NCBI RefSeq assembly: GCF_000620125.1
Contig: NZ_JHVL01000001.1
Coordinates: 1-64,000, forward strand
Direction: 5' to 3'
DNA: 64,000 nt
DNA from: Clostridiisalibacter paucivorans DSM 22131
GTDB taxonomy: Bacteria; Bacillota; Clostridia; Tissierellales; Clostridiisalibacteraceae
Part shown: one piece after another, positions 8,431 to 19,017 of the stretch
Position numbering within the stretch: the stretch's first letter is position 1
Layout: each line of letters begins with the position of its first letter
Program-made: the position numbers and the translations under genes
The notes under the pieces: generated by a model
What the model saw: only the letters and a program-made list of their open reading frames with translations
What the model was told of the DNA's origin: nothing
The model's database searches: none

Positions 8431-9168
8431 TTGGACCAATTAGTAATAAATACTACAATCAGTACATTAGTGGGTGTTATAGGCACAGGAATTGGTGGTA
8501 TTATATCTGTCCTTTTAGTAAGACCTAATAAAACTTTATTAGACACATTAATGGGACTAACTGGAGGGATAATGTTATCAATAGTAACATTTGATTTATT
8601 GCCAGAAGCTGAAAATATAGGTGGCATATATATTGAAATTATGGGTATAACCATAGGAGTAGTCGTTGTACTATTTATAGAAAGCGTGTTAAATTTTAAT
8701 ACGAATTCACTATATAAACACAATAATAGATTCTTAAAGACAGGTATAATAATGGGTACAGGCATAGCAATACATAATTTCCCCGAAGGACTTGCCATAG
8801 GGGCTGGCCTTACATTCACTATAGAAATGGGCATAAAAGTAGCCATATTAATGGCTTTTCATAATATCCCTGAAGGTATGGCCATGGGCACCCCCCTTAG
8901 AATAAGTGGCTTCTCCAAATTAAAAGTATTTTTCTTTACATTATTAGCTGGTATACCCACTGGTATAGGTGCATTTATCGGCACCTTATTAGGCAATATC
9001 TCTGATAAATTTATAGCATTTTGTCTATCCTTAGCAGGAGGTGCTATGCTTTATATAATTATTGATGAAATAATCCCCACTTCTAAAGATAGAAAAAACA
9101 ATAAGTTATCCTCAATTGGGTTTTTACTGGGTTTGATGCTGGGGCTTATCATCATAGGCAATCTTTAA
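8431..9168 (+). CDS. ZIP family divalent metal transporter
   Basis: 245-residue membrane protein with about eight helices. The two metal-binding helices are plain: HNFPEGLAIG near residue 113 and HNIPEGMAM near 143, as in ZupT/GufA zinc or iron importers. The start is the TTG at 8431 after AAGCAGGTG; no ATG fits in frame nearby. It is one of few plus-strand genes in this half and is divergent from tsaC. Its last 45 bases overlap, antisense, the 3' end of the CPA2 antiporter. The metal is not assignable; zinc is the common default. Confidence 0.9.
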   Translation: MDQLVINTTISTLVGVIGTGIGGIISVLLVRPNKTLLDTLMGLTGGIMLSIVTFDLLPEAENIGGIYIEIMGITIGVVVVLFIESVLNFNTNSLYKHNNRFLKTGIIMGTGIAIHNFPEGLAIGAGLTFTIEMGIKVAILMAFHNIPEGMAMGTPLRISGFSKLKVFFFTLLAGIPTGIGAFIGTLLGNISDKFIAFCLSLAGGAMLYIIIDEIIPTSKDRKNNKLSSIGFLLGLMLGLIIIGNL

Positions 9169-10299
9169 AAGTATTGGAGTTATTATGGTAGATACCAATA
9201 CCAATAAAATTATAGATGCAAATACCTCCTTAGTTATGACACCTATTTTAACCCCTAGATTAGTTACTATTAGTGCCACCTCTGCTCTGGGAATCATCCC
9301 TATACTTATCTGTAATGCCTCTCTATTGTTGAAATGGGATAACTTAGCTCCCAGTCCACATCCTATTACTTTACCTAATATAGCTGCAATTATAATTACT
9401 ACAGTCAGTCCTATATTCCCTCCAACATCATCAAGCCTTACAAATAGACCTATATTTACGAAAAACACTGGTGTAAATATAGAATAGGCTATTTTTTGTA
9501 CTTCAAAGGACACCCTATTCCTATGGGGAGTAGTAGAAAATACTATACCTGTAAAATAAGCCCCTATAATTGCCGCTACTCCTAAACTCTCTGCAAAAAA
9601 TGCTGCTAGAAAGCAAAATATCAATGCAGATACCAATACCCTGTCCTCTCTGCTTAAGAACTCCTTATATCTTGTAAGATACTTAGAAAATACCATTCCC
9701 AATCCTATAGATAAAAGGAAAAATACTATTATCTTACCGACTACAAAAAATAATTCTCCACTACCAGAAGTAGGATTGATTAGTCCTACAACTAAAGTAA
9801 GTAATATTATACCTACGACATCATCTATAATAGCAGCCCCTAAAACTGCTATTCCTTGTTTCGTTCTTAGTCTGTTCATTTCTCGCAATGCTTGTACTGT
9901 AATACTGACGCTGGTAGCTGTAAGTATTACCCCTACAAATAACCCTTCAGTAATATCCGATTGTGGTTTCATAACCTTTACTGCTAAAAAACCCAATAGA
10001 AGTGGAAATACAACTCCACCCAAAGCTACAGATGCAGAAGACTTACTGGATGACTTTAAATCATCAATATCTGTCTCAAGCCCTGCAATAAACATAAGTA
10101 GTATTACTCCTATTTCAGCCATATAACTTATAAATTCCGTCTCTTTTACTATATTTAAAACAGAAGGTCCTATTACAAGACCTGCTATTATCTGTCCCAA
10201 TACTGCTGGTTGCTTCAATTTTCTGCTAATATATCCTCCCAAATTAGCAAAGAGAAGAATAAGGGCTAAATCTAATAAAAATTTAAAACCCTCCCCCAT
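9124..10299 (-). CDS. CPA2 family cation/proton antiporter (NapA/KefB-like)
   Basis: 391 residues, about 12 membrane helices, no C-terminal RCK domain. The N-terminal KLKQPAVLGQIIAGLVIGPS is the CPA2 signature, and the unwound transport helix with paired acidic residues is AAIIDDVVGIILL near residue 157. MIPRAEVALIV near 338 is also typical of NapA-like exchangers. It most likely exchanges Na+ or K+ for H+. The ATG at 10299 follows AGGAGATGATTTC. The gene has been placed between prfA and tsaC, which are usually close neighbours in clostridia. Its 3' end overlaps the convergent ZIP gene. Confidence 0.9.
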   Translation of the reverse strand: MGEGFKFLLDLALILLFANLGGYISRKLKQPAVLGQIIAGLVIGPSVLNIVKETEFISYMAEIGVILLMFIAGLETDIDDLKSSSKSSASVALGGVVFPLLLGFLAVKVMKPQSDITEGLFVGVILTATSVSITVQALREMNRLRTKQGIAVLGAAIIDDVVGIILLTLVVGLINPTSGSGELFFVVGKIIVFFLLSIGLGMVFSKYLTRYKEFLSREDRVLVSALIFCFLAAFFAESLGVAAIIGAYFTGIVFSTTPHRNRVSFEVQKIAYSIFTPVFFVNIGLFVRLDDVGGNIGLTVVIIIAAILGKVIGCGLGAKLSHFNNREALQISIGMIPRAEVALIVTNLGVKIGVITKEVFASIILLVLVSTIITPILLKIAYDDKPQHQTQ

Positions 10300-10329
10300 G
10301 AAATCATCTCCTAACTATTTTTTGTACTT

Positions 10330-11397
10330 TTATTGAACATGCTTAAGCTTTTCAGTTTGGTCAGTAGTGATAAGGGCATCTATCATCTCATCTATGTCCC
10401 CATCTAGAAAATTCTCCAATTTATATATAGTCATATTTATTCTATGGTCACTGACCCTACCTTGTGGAAAATTATATGTTCTAATCCTTTCACTTCTGTC
10501 TCCTGTACCTACTTGACTCCGTCTAGCTTCAGCGATTTCTGCACTCTGTTCCCTTTGAACCTTTTCATAAATTCTGGCTTTTAGTACCTTAAATGCCTTT
10601 TCCTTATTTTTTAACTGGGACTTCTCATCTTGCATAGCTACAACTGTTCCTGTAGGTATATGGGTAAGTCGTACAGCAGAGTCTGTAGTATTAACACTCT
10701 GTCCACCATTTCCTGAAGAACGATATACATCTACCCTTACATCATTTAAATCTATTTCCACTTCCACATCGTCTACCTCTGGCAATACTGCAACCGTAGC
10801 TGTGGATGTATGGATTCTACCTCCAGATTCAGTAGTGGGTATCCTCTGTACCCTATGCACTCCACTTTCATATTTGAGTCTACTATAGGCACCTTTACCC
10901 TTTACCATGAATATAACTTCTTTTACTCCACCTACTCCCTGGCTATTGGAACTCATAATCTCAACCTTCCATCTGTTACGCTCAGCATATCTAGAGTACA
11001 TCCTAAATAAATCACCAGCAAAAAGTCCTGCCTCACTTCCACCTGCCCCAGCTCTAATTTCCACTATAACATTTTTAGAGTCATTGGGATCTTTAGGGAT
11101 GAGCATCATCTTCAATTCTTCCCTTAATTCTTCTAATCTTGCTGTTAATTCATTGACTTCTTCTTTTACCATCTCCTTAAAGTCTTCTTCCAACTTATCC
11201 TTTAACATTTCCTTGGCATCATCCAATTCATTAACTATATCGTTATACTCCCTATATTTCATAACTATGGGTTCCAATTCTGCATGCTCTTTTATATACT
11301 TCTGCCACTGTTCTCTGTCATTTATTATATCAGGGTCCCCAACTTTCATACTTAAATCTTTATACCTTTGTTCTAAAAAATTCAACTTTTCTAACAT
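10330..11397 (-). CDS. prfA: Peptide chain release factor 1
   Basis: 355 residues, full length. It reads UAA and UAG stop codons. The codon-reading region contains the PxT tripeptide as [12 protein letters not shown], and the peptidyl hydrolysis motif [10 protein letters not shown] carries GGQ. It is directly followed by [13 protein letters not shown], typical of RF1. UAG recognition matters here because many genes in the window end in UAG codons supplied by the repeat elements. It follows the chromate-transporter pair and prmC, whose product methylates the GGQ glutamine. Confidence 0.98.
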   Translation of the reverse strand: MLEKLNFLEQRYKDLSMKVGDPDIINDREQWQKYIKEHAELEPIVMKYREYNDIVNELDDAKEMLKDKLEEDFKEMVKEEVNELTARLEELREELKMMLIPKDPNDSKNVIVEIRAGAGGSEAGLFAGDLFRMYSRYAERNRWKVEIMSSNSQGVGGVKEVIFMVKGKGAYSRLKYESGVHRVQRIPTTESGGRIHTSTATVAVLPEVDDVEVEIDLNDVRVDVYRSSGNGGQSVNTTDSAVRLTHIPTGTVVAMQDEKSQLKNKEKAFKVLKARIYEKVQREQSAEIAEARRSQVGTGDRSERIRTYNFPQGRVSDHRINMTIYKLENFLDGDIDEMIDALITTDQTEKLKHVQ

Positions 11398-11457
11398 TTA
11401 TTTCACCTCAACAAATAAAATTCACTAACTATATATTATATCACATTTCAAGTATCA

Positions 11458-11976
11458 TCAATACAGTATTACCCCCAAAATCCCAGAAAAAACTATTCCC
11501 AATATGGGGTTAACCTTTTTCCATGTCAATAAAAAAAATATAACTAACCCTATTACAGGTCCCTTTATATCTACAAAGGTATCCTTAGCCACTAATAATG
11601 CAGCAGATGCTATAAGACCTATGACTACAGGTCTTAAAAAAGAAAAAACAGATTTCATAGCAGGTGTATCTTTAAATTTCTCTATAAATGAAATTATAGT
11701 TAAAATGATAATAAAAGAGGGTAGCACTACTGCCAGTGTAGCCGCAATAGCCCCAGGTACCTGAGCCACTCTATATCCAATAAATGTGGCACTATTTATA
11801 GCTATAGGCCCTGGAGTTATTTGGGATATGGCCAATACATCTATAAACTCCTTACTAGTAAGCCAATGATGATTTTTTATTACTTCCTGTTGAATAAAGG
11901 GTAACATGGCATACCCTCCACCAAAACTAAATATCCCTATTTTAAAAAAAGTTGTAAACAATTTCACTAAAACCAT
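11458..11976 (-). CDS. Chromate transporter-type membrane protein, half-size (second of pair)
   Basis: 172 residues, one CHR domain with about six helices. FFKIGIFSFGGGYAMLPFIQQE and QITPGPIAINSATFIGY (the CHR motif) are present. Half-size CHR proteins work as encoded pairs of opposite topology, and its partner ends 16 bases upstream. The family includes chromate exporters, but many members sit in genomes with no chromate resistance, so the physiological substrate (sulfate or another anion) is unknown. Confidence 0.88.
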   Translation of the reverse strand: MVLVKLFTTFFKIGIFSFGGGYAMLPFIQQEVIKNHHWLTSKEFIDVLAISQITPGPIAINSATFIGYRVAQVPGAIAATLAVVLPSFIIILTIISFIEKFKDTPAMKSVFSFLRPVVIGLIASAALLVAKDTFVDIKGPVIGLVIFFLLTWKKVNPILGIVFSGILGVILY

Positions 11977-11992
11977 CTTTTATCTTTCCTTT

Positions 11993-12520
11993 CTATAATT
12001 CAACCTTCATACCAATTAATATACTGGCCAATATTATCCAAACAGGACTTATATTAAATATCATTATCATAAACAATGCCCCTAAAGATATTATTATTTT
12101 CTTTCCCTTTAGATTTGCCGATTTAGCTAGCTTATATACAGAAGAAAGAATCAGGGCTACCACTGCTGGTCTTATGCCCTTAAATGCCCTATCCACTACA
12201 GCATTGTCTCTATATTGATATAAAAATGTAACCACTATAATTATTATTGTAAAAGATGGAATCACCGTTCCCAATGTGGAAAATATAGCACCCTTTATTC
12301 CATTTATTTTATATCCAATATATATGGAAGTATTTACTGCTATAGCACCAGGGGAAGATTGAGCTACTGCTATGGCATCTAAAAACTCTTCATCAGTAAG
12401 CCACCCCTTTTTATCCACTACTTCATCTTGTATAATGGGCAACATCGCATACCCTCCACCTAAGGTAAATGCTCCAATTTTAAAAAATGTGATAAATAGT
12501 CTAAATAAAAGCATAGTCAT
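11993..12520 (-). CDS. Chromate transporter-type membrane protein, half-size (first of pair)
   Basis: 175 residues with one CHR domain: FFKIGAFTLGGGYAMLPIIQDE and AVAQSSPGAIAVNTSIYIGYK. It pairs with the gene immediately downstream. The ATG at 12520 overlaps the prmC stop in the arrangement TGATG, so it is translationally coupled to prmC. An in-frame TTG three bases earlier is less likely. Confidence 0.88.
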   Translation of the reverse strand: MTMLLFRLFITFFKIGAFTLGGGYAMLPIIQDEVVDKKGWLTDEEFLDAIAVAQSSPGAIAVNTSIYIGYKINGIKGAIFSTLGTVIPSFTIIIIVVTFLYQYRDNAVVDRAFKGIRPAVVALILSSVYKLAKSANLKGKKIIISLGALFMIMIFNISPVWIILASILIGMKVEL

Positions 12521-13410
12521 CAATTCTCCTTTTGAATCTTACCTATAACAACCCTATCCATACCTGCTAAATCCTTAATTATATCGATTTCCACATATCC
12601 TTCTGACTTCATTAGTTCCGATACTGAATCCCCTTGATCATACCCTATCTCAAATGCAAGGATTCCTCTATTTATTAAATATCTTTTAGCTATAGGTATA
12701 ATCTCTCTATAATAGTCTAGACCGTCATCTCCACCGTCTAATGCCAATTTAGGCTCATAGGTAGATACTTCAGTCTGTAACTGGGCTATCTCATTGGACT
12801 TTATATAGGGTGGATTAGATACTATTATATTAATTCTATCATCTAAGTGGAATTTTTCTAAGGGATTTATTAAATTACCCTTTAAAAAAACAACTCTGTC
12901 TTCCAATCCTATGTCTTTGCAATTTTTATTTGCAATGTTAAGTGCCTTATCACTTATATCTATGGCATAGATATATGCTCCTTTTATATAATAGGCAAGA
13001 CTCAATGCAATAGCACCGCTTCCTGTTCCTATATCCACTATATTAATCTTATTACCTGTATGACCCATAGCCTTAACTCTATCAATAATACTCTCTACCA
13101 ATATCTCAGTATCTGGCCTCGGAACTAATACTCCCGGTTCCACATAAAAATCTAATCCCATAAATTCTTGTTTTCCTATTATGTATTGTAATGGATACCC
13201 TTTTTTTCTCTTTTTGACTAAATCCATTAATTTATCCACAGTTTCTTGTTCCAATATTTGATCTCTGTGAACAAATAGATAGGTCTTATCCACATTAAGC
13301 ACATATGTCATCAGTAATTGAGCATCAAGAAAGGGATTGTTTAAATCCCCTTCTTCAAGTTCATCTAATATTTTTTTCAAAGTATTGGCAACAGTATTTC
13401 CCTCTACCAT
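12520..13410 (-). CDS. prmC: Release factor glutamine N5-methyltransferase
   Basis: 296 residues. It methylates the glutamine of the GGQ motif in RF1/RF2 using SAM. A helical N-terminal domain is followed by the Rossmann fold with VDIGTGSGAIALSLA and the catalytic NPPYIKS near residue 198. EPGVLVPRPDTEILVE is also typical. The ATG at 13410 follows GGGAGG and overlaps the end of the DUF1385 gene by seven bases, so the two are coupled. The order DUF1385-prmC-(CHR pair)-prfA is a variant of the common clostridial order. Confidence 0.96.
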   Translation of the reverse strand: MVEGNTVANTLKKILDELEEGDLNNPFLDAQLLMTYVLNVDKTYLFVHRDQILEQETVDKLMDLVKKRKKGYPLQYIIGKQEFMGLDFYVEPGVLVPRPDTEILVESIIDRVKAMGHTGNKINIVDIGTGSGAIALSLAYYIKGAYIYAIDISDKALNIANKNCKDIGLEDRVVFLKGNLINPLEKFHLDDRINIIVSNPPYIKSNEIAQLQTEVSTYEPKLALDGGDDGLDYYREIIPIAKRYLINRGILAFEIGYDQGDSVSELMKSEGYVEIDIIKDLAGMDRVVIGKIQKEN

Positions 13411-14357
13411 AAATCTGCCTCCCTATCATCTACTAATACTGACTTCAATGCAGCAAGAGCTACCTCCAGCTGAGAATCATCTGGCTCATTGGTAGTTATC
13501 TTTTGTAGCATAAGTCCAGGATAAGAAACTATTCTAGCTACTAAACTATTACTCCTTCCTATCCTCTTATTTATTTCGTAGGATATTCCAGCTATTACAG
13601 GCAACATAACTATTCTTGATACAAATCTCATCAAAGGATTTGGCCATCCAAAGAAAGAAAATACTATTATACTAACCATCATAACCATGAACAAAAAACT
13701 AGTTCCACATCTAGGATGTAATGTAGTATATTTTTTAGCATTTTTTACAATTAGCTCTTCCTCATTTTCATAACAATGTATAGATTTATGTTCTGCGCCA
13801 TGATATTCAAATACCCTCTTTATATCTTCCATTTTAGACACAGCGTATATATATATGAGAAATATAGTTAATCTTACTAGTCCCTCCACTAAATTGAGAA
13901 CTAATGGTGTTTCTATTTTATTCTTTAAAAAATTAGTCAAAAATGAAGGTCCTAATATAAATAATCCTACTGCTAAGATTATGGAAATAAATACAGATAG
14001 ATATATGGCAATATCATCTGCCTTATCCTTAAATACCTTTTCTAAAAATTTATCTACTTTTCCTGGTTGGGCATCCTCCTCTTCATAAAACTGAGCAGAA
14101 TACATTAAAGACCTTGTTCCTATAACCATAGCTTCTATTAATGCAACTGTACCTCTAATAAATGGCAGTTTCAAGAATCTATATTTATCAGATAGTGAAC
14201 TCACTTTTTCATTCTTTAATTCTATCTTCCCATCAGGCTTTCTAACTGCAATAGATATGTCTTTAGGGCCTTTCATCATAACTCCTTCAATTAATGCCTG
14301 GCCTCCTATGCTGGTCATATGTTTAGGTTTTCTATTTACTGTTTTTATCTTTTTCAC
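13404..14357 (-). CDS. DUF1385 (YqhQ-like) membrane protein
   Basis: 317 residues. It starts with the conserved SIGGQALIEGVMMKGP, then IRGTVALIEAMVIGTRSLMYSAQF and the metal-binding-looking EYHGAEHKSIHCYEN and TLHPRCGTSFLF. Several membrane helices are visible between residues 110 and 260. The family is widespread in Firmicutes next to prmC/prfA and rpmE. Its molecular role is not established; the His/Glu/Cys motifs suggest a metal site (inference). The start is GTG at 14357 after a weak AGGTAG site. Methionine 14 is an alternative. Confidence 0.9.
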   Translation of the reverse strand: MKKIKTVNRKPKHMTSIGGQALIEGVMMKGPKDISIAVRKPDGKIELKNEKVSSLSDKYRFLKLPFIRGTVALIEAMVIGTRSLMYSAQFYEEEDAQPGKVDKFLEKVFKDKADDIAIYLSVFISIILAVGLFILGPSFLTNFLKNKIETPLVLNLVEGLVRLTIFLIYIYAVSKMEDIKRVFEYHGAEHKSIHCYENEEELIVKNAKKYTTLHPRCGTSFLFMVMMVSIIVFSFFGWPNPLMRFVSRIVMLPVIAGISYEINKRIGRSNSLVARIVSYPGLMLQKITTNEPDDSQLEVALAALKSVLVDDREADLW

Positions 14358-14400
14358 CTTATCTACCTACTTCCTAATAATTGTATATAGTCGTGAGATA

Positions 14401-14431
14401 ATTATAACATAATAATACAGGTTATTGCCAA
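14401..14431 (-). promoter_or_regulatory. Probable promoter for the DUF1385-prmC-CHR-prfA run
   Basis: Minus-strand TTGGCA, 19-base spacer, TATAAT with an extended -10 (TGTTATAAT). The spacing is long, but the extended -10 compensates. It is the best candidate in the 242-base gap shared with the divergent chemoreceptor gene. Confidence 0.45.
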
Positions 14432-14599
14432 ACCTATATTATTACAAAGATATAAAATAATAGTTAATAGTAATATAATCTAAAAATACCATTCCAAACA
14501 ATGGAATTTATTTTCACTATCTGATATTATATATACTGTATAATTAAATTTAGCATAATTAACTTCTTAAAACATAATTTTGAAGGGGGACCAATACTT

Positions 14600-16594
14600 A
14601 TGAAAAGTATAAGACTAAAATTTGTAGTACCATTTTCTATATTAATCCTAATACTATGTACAGTATTAAGTTCGGTGGCATATTGGATATCTTCAGACAC
14701 TATAATTAATAATGTAACTCAAGAATTACCTCAAAAGGCCAATGATGCTGCAAAATTTATAAATGCCAAAGTAGAAAAAGAATATGGCGTATTGGAGCAA
14801 GTAGCCAAAGAAGACATATTTACCAATGAAGAATTCACTTGGCAACAGAAAAAAAATTATTTAAAAGGTATATGTGATAAATTAGGTTATAAGGCAATGG
14901 GCATAACAGATGACGAGGGTATATTATTTTCTACGGAAAATACAGTGGCAAGCTTTAAAGATGAAAACTATATTAAATCAGCATTATATGGAAAAAATGC
15001 CATATCTAATCCTATGATAAGCAAAATAGACCAAACTATGGAGATAGCATTTTCAGTCCCTATAAGAAAAGACGATGTAGTGGTAGGCGTTTTAGTAGGA
15101 TTTAGAGATGGCAATTATTGGTGTGATTTAATAGAAGATATCAGCTTTGGCGAATCGGGAGAAGCCTTTATATTAAACGAAGTAGGTACTGTTATAGGAC
15201 ATAAAAATCCTGAATACGTTATACAAGATATTAATTACATAAAGATAGTAAAAGAAAACCCCAGCCTTCAAGCCCTATCTGAATCAGCTAAAAAGATGAT
15301 AGCAGGTCAACAAGGATATGGCGAATACACTATTGAAGGTATGCCTAAATATATAGGATACAGCCCAATAGAGAACACATCTTGGTCCATGGGGATGACT
15401 GTTAATAAGGATGAAATGCTTTCAGGGCTAGATAGAATTAAATCATTTTCTATATTGGGCACTATAATAGCATTGGGATTAGGTATACTATTTACATCCA
15501 TTCTTAGTGTAATTATTGCTAAACCTATAATTACAGTTGCAAACAGAGCTGAAGAAATGTCTAAATTAATATTTGAAAATAATATAGAGCAAAAGTATAT
15601 AGATAGAAATGATGAAATAGGCACAATGTCTAAGGCATTTCAAATGTTGATAGAAAATTTAAGGTCATTTGTATCTAATGTAGCTGATTCTTCAGAACAG
15701 GTGGCATCATCGGCCGAAGAACTTACTGCTACATCTCAACAGTCAGCAACAGCTTCTGAAAGTATAGCATCATCGTCAAATGAAATGGCCAATAGTGCCG
15801 ATACACAACTAAATGAAATAGTCAATGTAGTAGATGCAATGGAAAATATAGCAGAGAGTATTGAAAATATAGCAAATAACTCCAATGAAATAAAAGATAT
15901 GAATAATAAAACTTTATCAGCATCCAATGATGGAAAAAATCAAATGGATAATGTAATAACCAAAATGAAAAGTATCGAAACCAGTAGTAATAATATAAAA
16001 ATGTCCCTACAGGATATAAACAACAGTTCAGTAAGGATGAACGATATTATCGAGTTGATTATGGATATATCTGAACAGACAAATTTATTAGCACTAAATG
16101 CTGCCATAGAGGCTGCTAGAGCGGGAGAACATGGTAAGGGATTTGCTGTAGTGGCAGAAGAAGTAAGAAAATTGGCAGAGGAATCTCAACATGCTACAGA
16201 AGATATAAGTAAATTGATTTTAGAAAATCAACAGAGAATAGAAAAGACAAACTCAATTATGGAGAAGGATTCTGAAAATGTAAATGATGGTATAAATGCA
16301 GTAAATAATGCCAAATCTTCCTTTGACAATATAGTAAAGTCGATTGAAAATATGACACAACAAATAAATGATATCGCACAATATGCAAACAAAGTATCTT
16401 CAGAAAGTCAACATATAATGGATTCAGCAGAATCCATAGAAAGCACAAGCAAAAGGGTTGCTGGTGAAATACAAAATGTATCTGCTGCCACTGAAGAACA
16501 AACAGCATCAATGGAAGAGATATCTTCTGCCTGTGAAAGCTTGGCACAATTGGCTCAAAATCTACAATCAGAGATATCGAAATTTAAATTATAA
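14600..16594 (+). CDS. Methyl-accepting chemotaxis protein with dCache-type sensor
   Basis: 664 residues. Helix 1 (about 7-32) and helix 2 (about 282-306) bracket an extracellular ligand-binding region of some 250 residues that looks like dCache_1, for example [24 protein letters not shown] domain (about 308-360) and the cytoplasmic signalling hairpin follow. The tip is [41 protein letters not shown]. The C terminus [20 protein letters not shown] holds methylation-type Glu/Gln. The ATG at 14600 follows GAAGGGGG. No che or flagellar genes are nearby. The ligand is unknown; dCache receptors of clostridia often sense amino acids. Confidence 0.95.
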   Translation: MKSIRLKFVVPFSILILILCTVLSSVAYWISSDTIINNVTQELPQKANDAAKFINAKVEKEYGVLEQVAKEDIFTNEEFTWQQKKNYLKGICDKLGYKAMGITDDEGILFSTENTVASFKDENYIKSALYGKNAISNPMISKIDQTMEIAFSVPIRKDDVVVGVLVGFRDGNYWCDLIEDISFGESGEAFILNEVGTVIGHKNPEYVIQDINYIKIVKENPSLQALSESAKKMIAGQQGYGEYTIEGMPKYIGYSPIENTSWSMGMTVNKDEMLSGLDRIKSFSILGTIIALGLGILFTSILSVIIAKPIITVANRAEEMSKLIFENNIEQKYIDRNDEIGTMSKAFQMLIENLRSFVSNVADSSEQVASSAEELTATSQQSATASESIASSSNEMANSADTQLNEIVNVVDAMENIAESIENIANNSNEIKDMNNKTLSASNDGKNQMDNVITKMKSIETSSNNIKMSLQDINNSSVRMNDIIELIMDISEQTNLLALNAAIEAARAGEHGKGFAVVAEEVRKLAEESQHATEDISKLILENQQRIEKTNSIMEKDSENVNDGINAVNNAKSSFDNIVKSIENMTQQINDIAQYANKVSSESQHIMDSAESIESTSKRVAGEIQNVSAATEEQTASMEEISSACESLAQLAQNLQSEISKFKL

Positions 16595-16604
16595 TTTAAA
16601 CTCT

Positions 16605-16651
16605 ATAGTTGGTAGTTAATGGTTTATATCATCCCATTAGCTACCAACTAT
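16605..16651. repeat. Short heptad hairpin element E3 between convergent genes
   Basis: ATAGTTGGTAG with TTAATGG on the left pairs with CCATTAGCTACCAACTAT on the right, giving a near-perfect hairpin between the convergent mcp and ribH genes. It lacks the central core of the longer copies. It is well placed to stop transcription from both sides. Confidence 0.75.
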
Positions 16652-16670
16652 TTAATATAAAATATGGATA

Positions 16671-17129
16671 TTATTTCTTCATCAAATTTGCCATTTCTAT
16701 GGCTGTTACTGCTGCATCAAACCCCTTATTACCTGCCTTAGTTCCTGCCCTTTCTATTGCTTGTTCTATGGTATCGGTAGTAAGTACTCCAAATATTATT
16801 GGTACATCGGATTCTAAAGATACATGGGCAATCCCCTTGGCTACTTCACTAGACACATAATCAAAATGAGGAGTAGAACCCCTTATTACTGCCCCTAAAC
16901 ATATAACTCCATCATATATGCCTTTTTTAGCCATTTGTTTAGCCATAAATGGTATCTCAAAGGCACCTGGAACCCATGTCAACTCTATATCATCTTCGTT
17001 TACTCCATGTCGTTTTAATCCATCCAATGCTCCATCTAAAAGTTTCCCTGTTATAAATTCATTGAATCTCCCTGCTACTATACCTACTTTTATACCTTCA
17101 CCTATTAATTTTCCCTCATAAATTTTCAT
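16671..17129 (-). CDS. ribH: 6,7-dimethyl-8-ribityllumazine synthase
   Basis: 152 residues. It condenses 3,4-dihydroxy-2-butanone 4-phosphate with the ribitylamino-uracil to lumazine, the penultimate step of riboflavin synthesis, in an icosahedral or pentameric shell. [35 protein letters not shown] and the catalytic-site [18 protein letters not shown] are intact, with His in TPHFDYV. It is the last gene of the rib operon and starts one base after the ribBA stop. Confidence 0.97.
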   Translation of the reverse strand: MKIYEGKLIGEGIKVGIVAGRFNEFITGKLLDGALDGLKRHGVNEDDIELTWVPGAFEIPFMAKQMAKKGIYDGVICLGAVIRGSTPHFDYVSSEVAKGIAHVSLESDVPIIFGVLTTDTIEQAIERAGTKAGNKGFDAAVTAIEMANLMKK

Positions 17130-17130
17130 G

Positions 17131-18351
17131 CTATTTAGCCTCCTTAAAGTTTAACATATGTCCCATTTTTTCCTTCTTAGTCTCTAAATAATATTTATTT
17201 ACATCATTAGTTCCCACATCTAATGGGATTCTCTCTAATATCTCTATTCCATATCCTGATATACCTGATATCTTTTTAGGATTATTAGTCAACAATTTTA
17301 CCTTTTTAGCACCTAAATCAGCCAATATCTGCGCACCTATTCCATAATCCCTCAAGTCATCTGGAAAACCCAATGCTATATTGGCCTCTACAGTATCCAT
17401 ACCTTCGTCCTGTAATGTATAGGCCTTTATCTTATTTATAAGTCCTATTCCCCTTCCCTCTTGTCGCATATATAATATTATTCCCTTTCCTTCTTTCTCT
17501 ACAGTATTCATGGCTGTATGAAGTTGGTCACCACAATCGCATCTCATTGAACCAAATGCATCTCCTGTAAGACATTCCGAATGTACTCTTACCAATGTTT
17601 GTGTATCTGGACTTATCTCTCCTTTTATCAATGCAACATGCTGAGACCCTGTCAATTTATCCACATATCCTACAATCTTAAACTCTCCATACTTCGTAGG
17701 CATCTTTGCCTCTCCATCTCTTGAAACTAAGCTCTCTCTTTTAATCCTATAAGAAATTAAATCTGCTATAGTTATGATTTTAAGGTCATGTTCTTTAACA
17801 AATTCCATAAGTTGTGGCACCCTAGCCATAGTGCCATCATCGTTCATGATCTCACATATTACCCCTGCTGGGTAAAGTCCTGCAAGTCTAGCCAAATCTA
17901 CAGTAGCCTCAGTATGACCAGCCCTCTTTAATACTCCTCCCTTTTTAGCCTCTAAGGGAAATACATGTCCTGGTCTATTAAAATCTCCTGAAATGGCATT
18001 GGAGTCTAATAATTTAGATATAGTATATGCCCTCTCATGGGCAGATATCCCTGTAGTAGTCTCTCTATGATCTACAGATACAGTAAATGCTGTCTCCTTT
18101 GGGTCTGTATTCATGGAAACCATTGGATATATATCTAATTCCTTTAATCTCTCTTTCATCATAGGTACACATACTAATCCTCTACCATATTTAGTCATAA
18201 AGTTTACGGCCTCTCCTGTAACCATCTCACCAGCCATAATCAAATCCCCTTCGTTTTCCCTATCCTCATCATCTACCACAACTACCATCTTGCCCCTTTT
18301 TATATCCTCCACAGCCTCTTCTATAGTGTTAAATTTATACATATTATTCAC
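17131..18351 (-). CDS. ribBA: Bifunctional 3,4-dihydroxy-2-butanone-4-phosphate synthase / GTP cyclohydrolase II
   Basis: 406 residues. The N-terminal RibB part (about 1-205) has [20 protein letters not shown] and [15 protein letters not shown]. The C-terminal RibA part (about 210-400) has the zinc cysteines in [17 protein letters not shown] and the GTP-site [10 protein letters not shown]. It forms both precursors of riboflavin. It is the third gene of the operon, ten bases after ribE, and is controlled by the FMN riboswitch upstream of ribD. Confidence 0.97.
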   Translation of the reverse strand: MNNMYKFNTIEEAVEDIKRGKMVVVVDDEDRENEGDLIMAGEMVTGEAVNFMTKYGRGLVCVPMMKERLKELDIYPMVSMNTDPKETAFTVSVDHRETTTGISAHERAYTISKLLDSNAISGDFNRPGHVFPLEAKKGGVLKRAGHTEATVDLARLAGLYPAGVICEIMNDDGTMARVPQLMEFVKEHDLKIITIADLISYRIKRESLVSRDGEAKMPTKYGEFKIVGYVDKLTGSQHVALIKGEISPDTQTLVRVHSECLTGDAFGSMRCDCGDQLHTAMNTVEKEGKGIILYMRQEGRGIGLINKIKAYTLQDEGMDTVEANIALGFPDDLRDYGIGAQILADLGAKKVKLLTNNPKKISGISGYGIEILERIPLDVGTNDVNKYYLETKKEKMGHMLNFKEAK

Positions 18352-18361
18352 CTCTCATTAT

Positions 18362-19012
18362 TTATACAAAACCATTTTCTCTTAACAAATCCATGGAAAT
18401 CTCTTTCTTATCATGGCTATATTCTTGATATCCCATTATTTTCTCAACATATTTCCCTATCATGTCGCATTCTATATTTACATAATCTCCGATACCCTTA
18501 GTCAATAAGATGGTATCTTGAGCAGTTGTGGGAATTATAGATACCTTGAAAGAATCCTTATCCACATAAGCCACAGTAAGACTAATACCATCTATGGCAA
18601 TAGACCCTTTATTGACTATATATTTCAGCATATCTTGACTAACCTTTATTTCTACCCAAGTAGCATTATCGTCATTTACCCTAGATACTATTTTGCCCAT
18701 ACCATCTATATGACCAGAAACCATATGCCCTCCTAATCTATCTCCTATTCTCAATGCCCTCTCTAAATTCACTCTATTCCCAACATTTAGAAAATTCAGA
18801 TTGCTTTTATCCATAGTTTCAGGCATCACATCGGCATAGAAAATATAATCTTCATAATGAAAAACTGTAAGGCATACTCCATTGGTACTTATGCTATCTC
18901 CCACCTTTACATCTTCCAATACCTTTTCACATCCAATACCTATCTTGATAGAATTATGTCCCTTAGTCACAAACTTTACTACTCCTATCTCTTCAACTAT
19001 CCCAGTAAACAT
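18362..19012 (-). CDS. ribE: Riboflavin synthase alpha chain
   Basis: 216 residues made of two homologous lumazine-binding halves (about 1-97 and 98-200). The N terminus MFTGIVEEIG and the paired VCLTV/ISLTV and GGHMVSGHIDGMG motifs identify it. It dismutates two lumazine molecules to riboflavin. The ATG at 19012 is used; an earlier TTG at 19021 overlaps the ribD stop and is a poorer fit to the family start. Confidence 0.96.
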   Translation of the reverse strand: MFTGIVEEIGVVKFVTKGHNSIKIGIGCEKVLEDVKVGDSISTNGVCLTVFHYEDYIFYADVMPETMDKSNLNFLNVGNRVNLERALRIGDRLGGHMVSGHIDGMGKIVSRVNDDNATWVEIKVSQDMLKYIVNKGSIAIDGISLTVAYVDKDSFKVSIIPTTAQDTILLTKGIGDYVNIECDMIGKYVEKIMGYQEYSHDKKEISMDLLRENGFV

Positions 19013-19017
19013 ATATA

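Noticed and set aside
8379-8846. Minus-strand 155-residue reading frame over the ZIP gene
   Set aside because: Mirror frame of a clear ZIP transporter with both metal motifs; Pro/Ile-rich composition without family features.
11458-12520. Chromate resistance determinant
   Set aside because: The half-size CHR pair is real, but no chrB or reductase gene is nearby and the family has wider anion roles, so resistance is not claimed.
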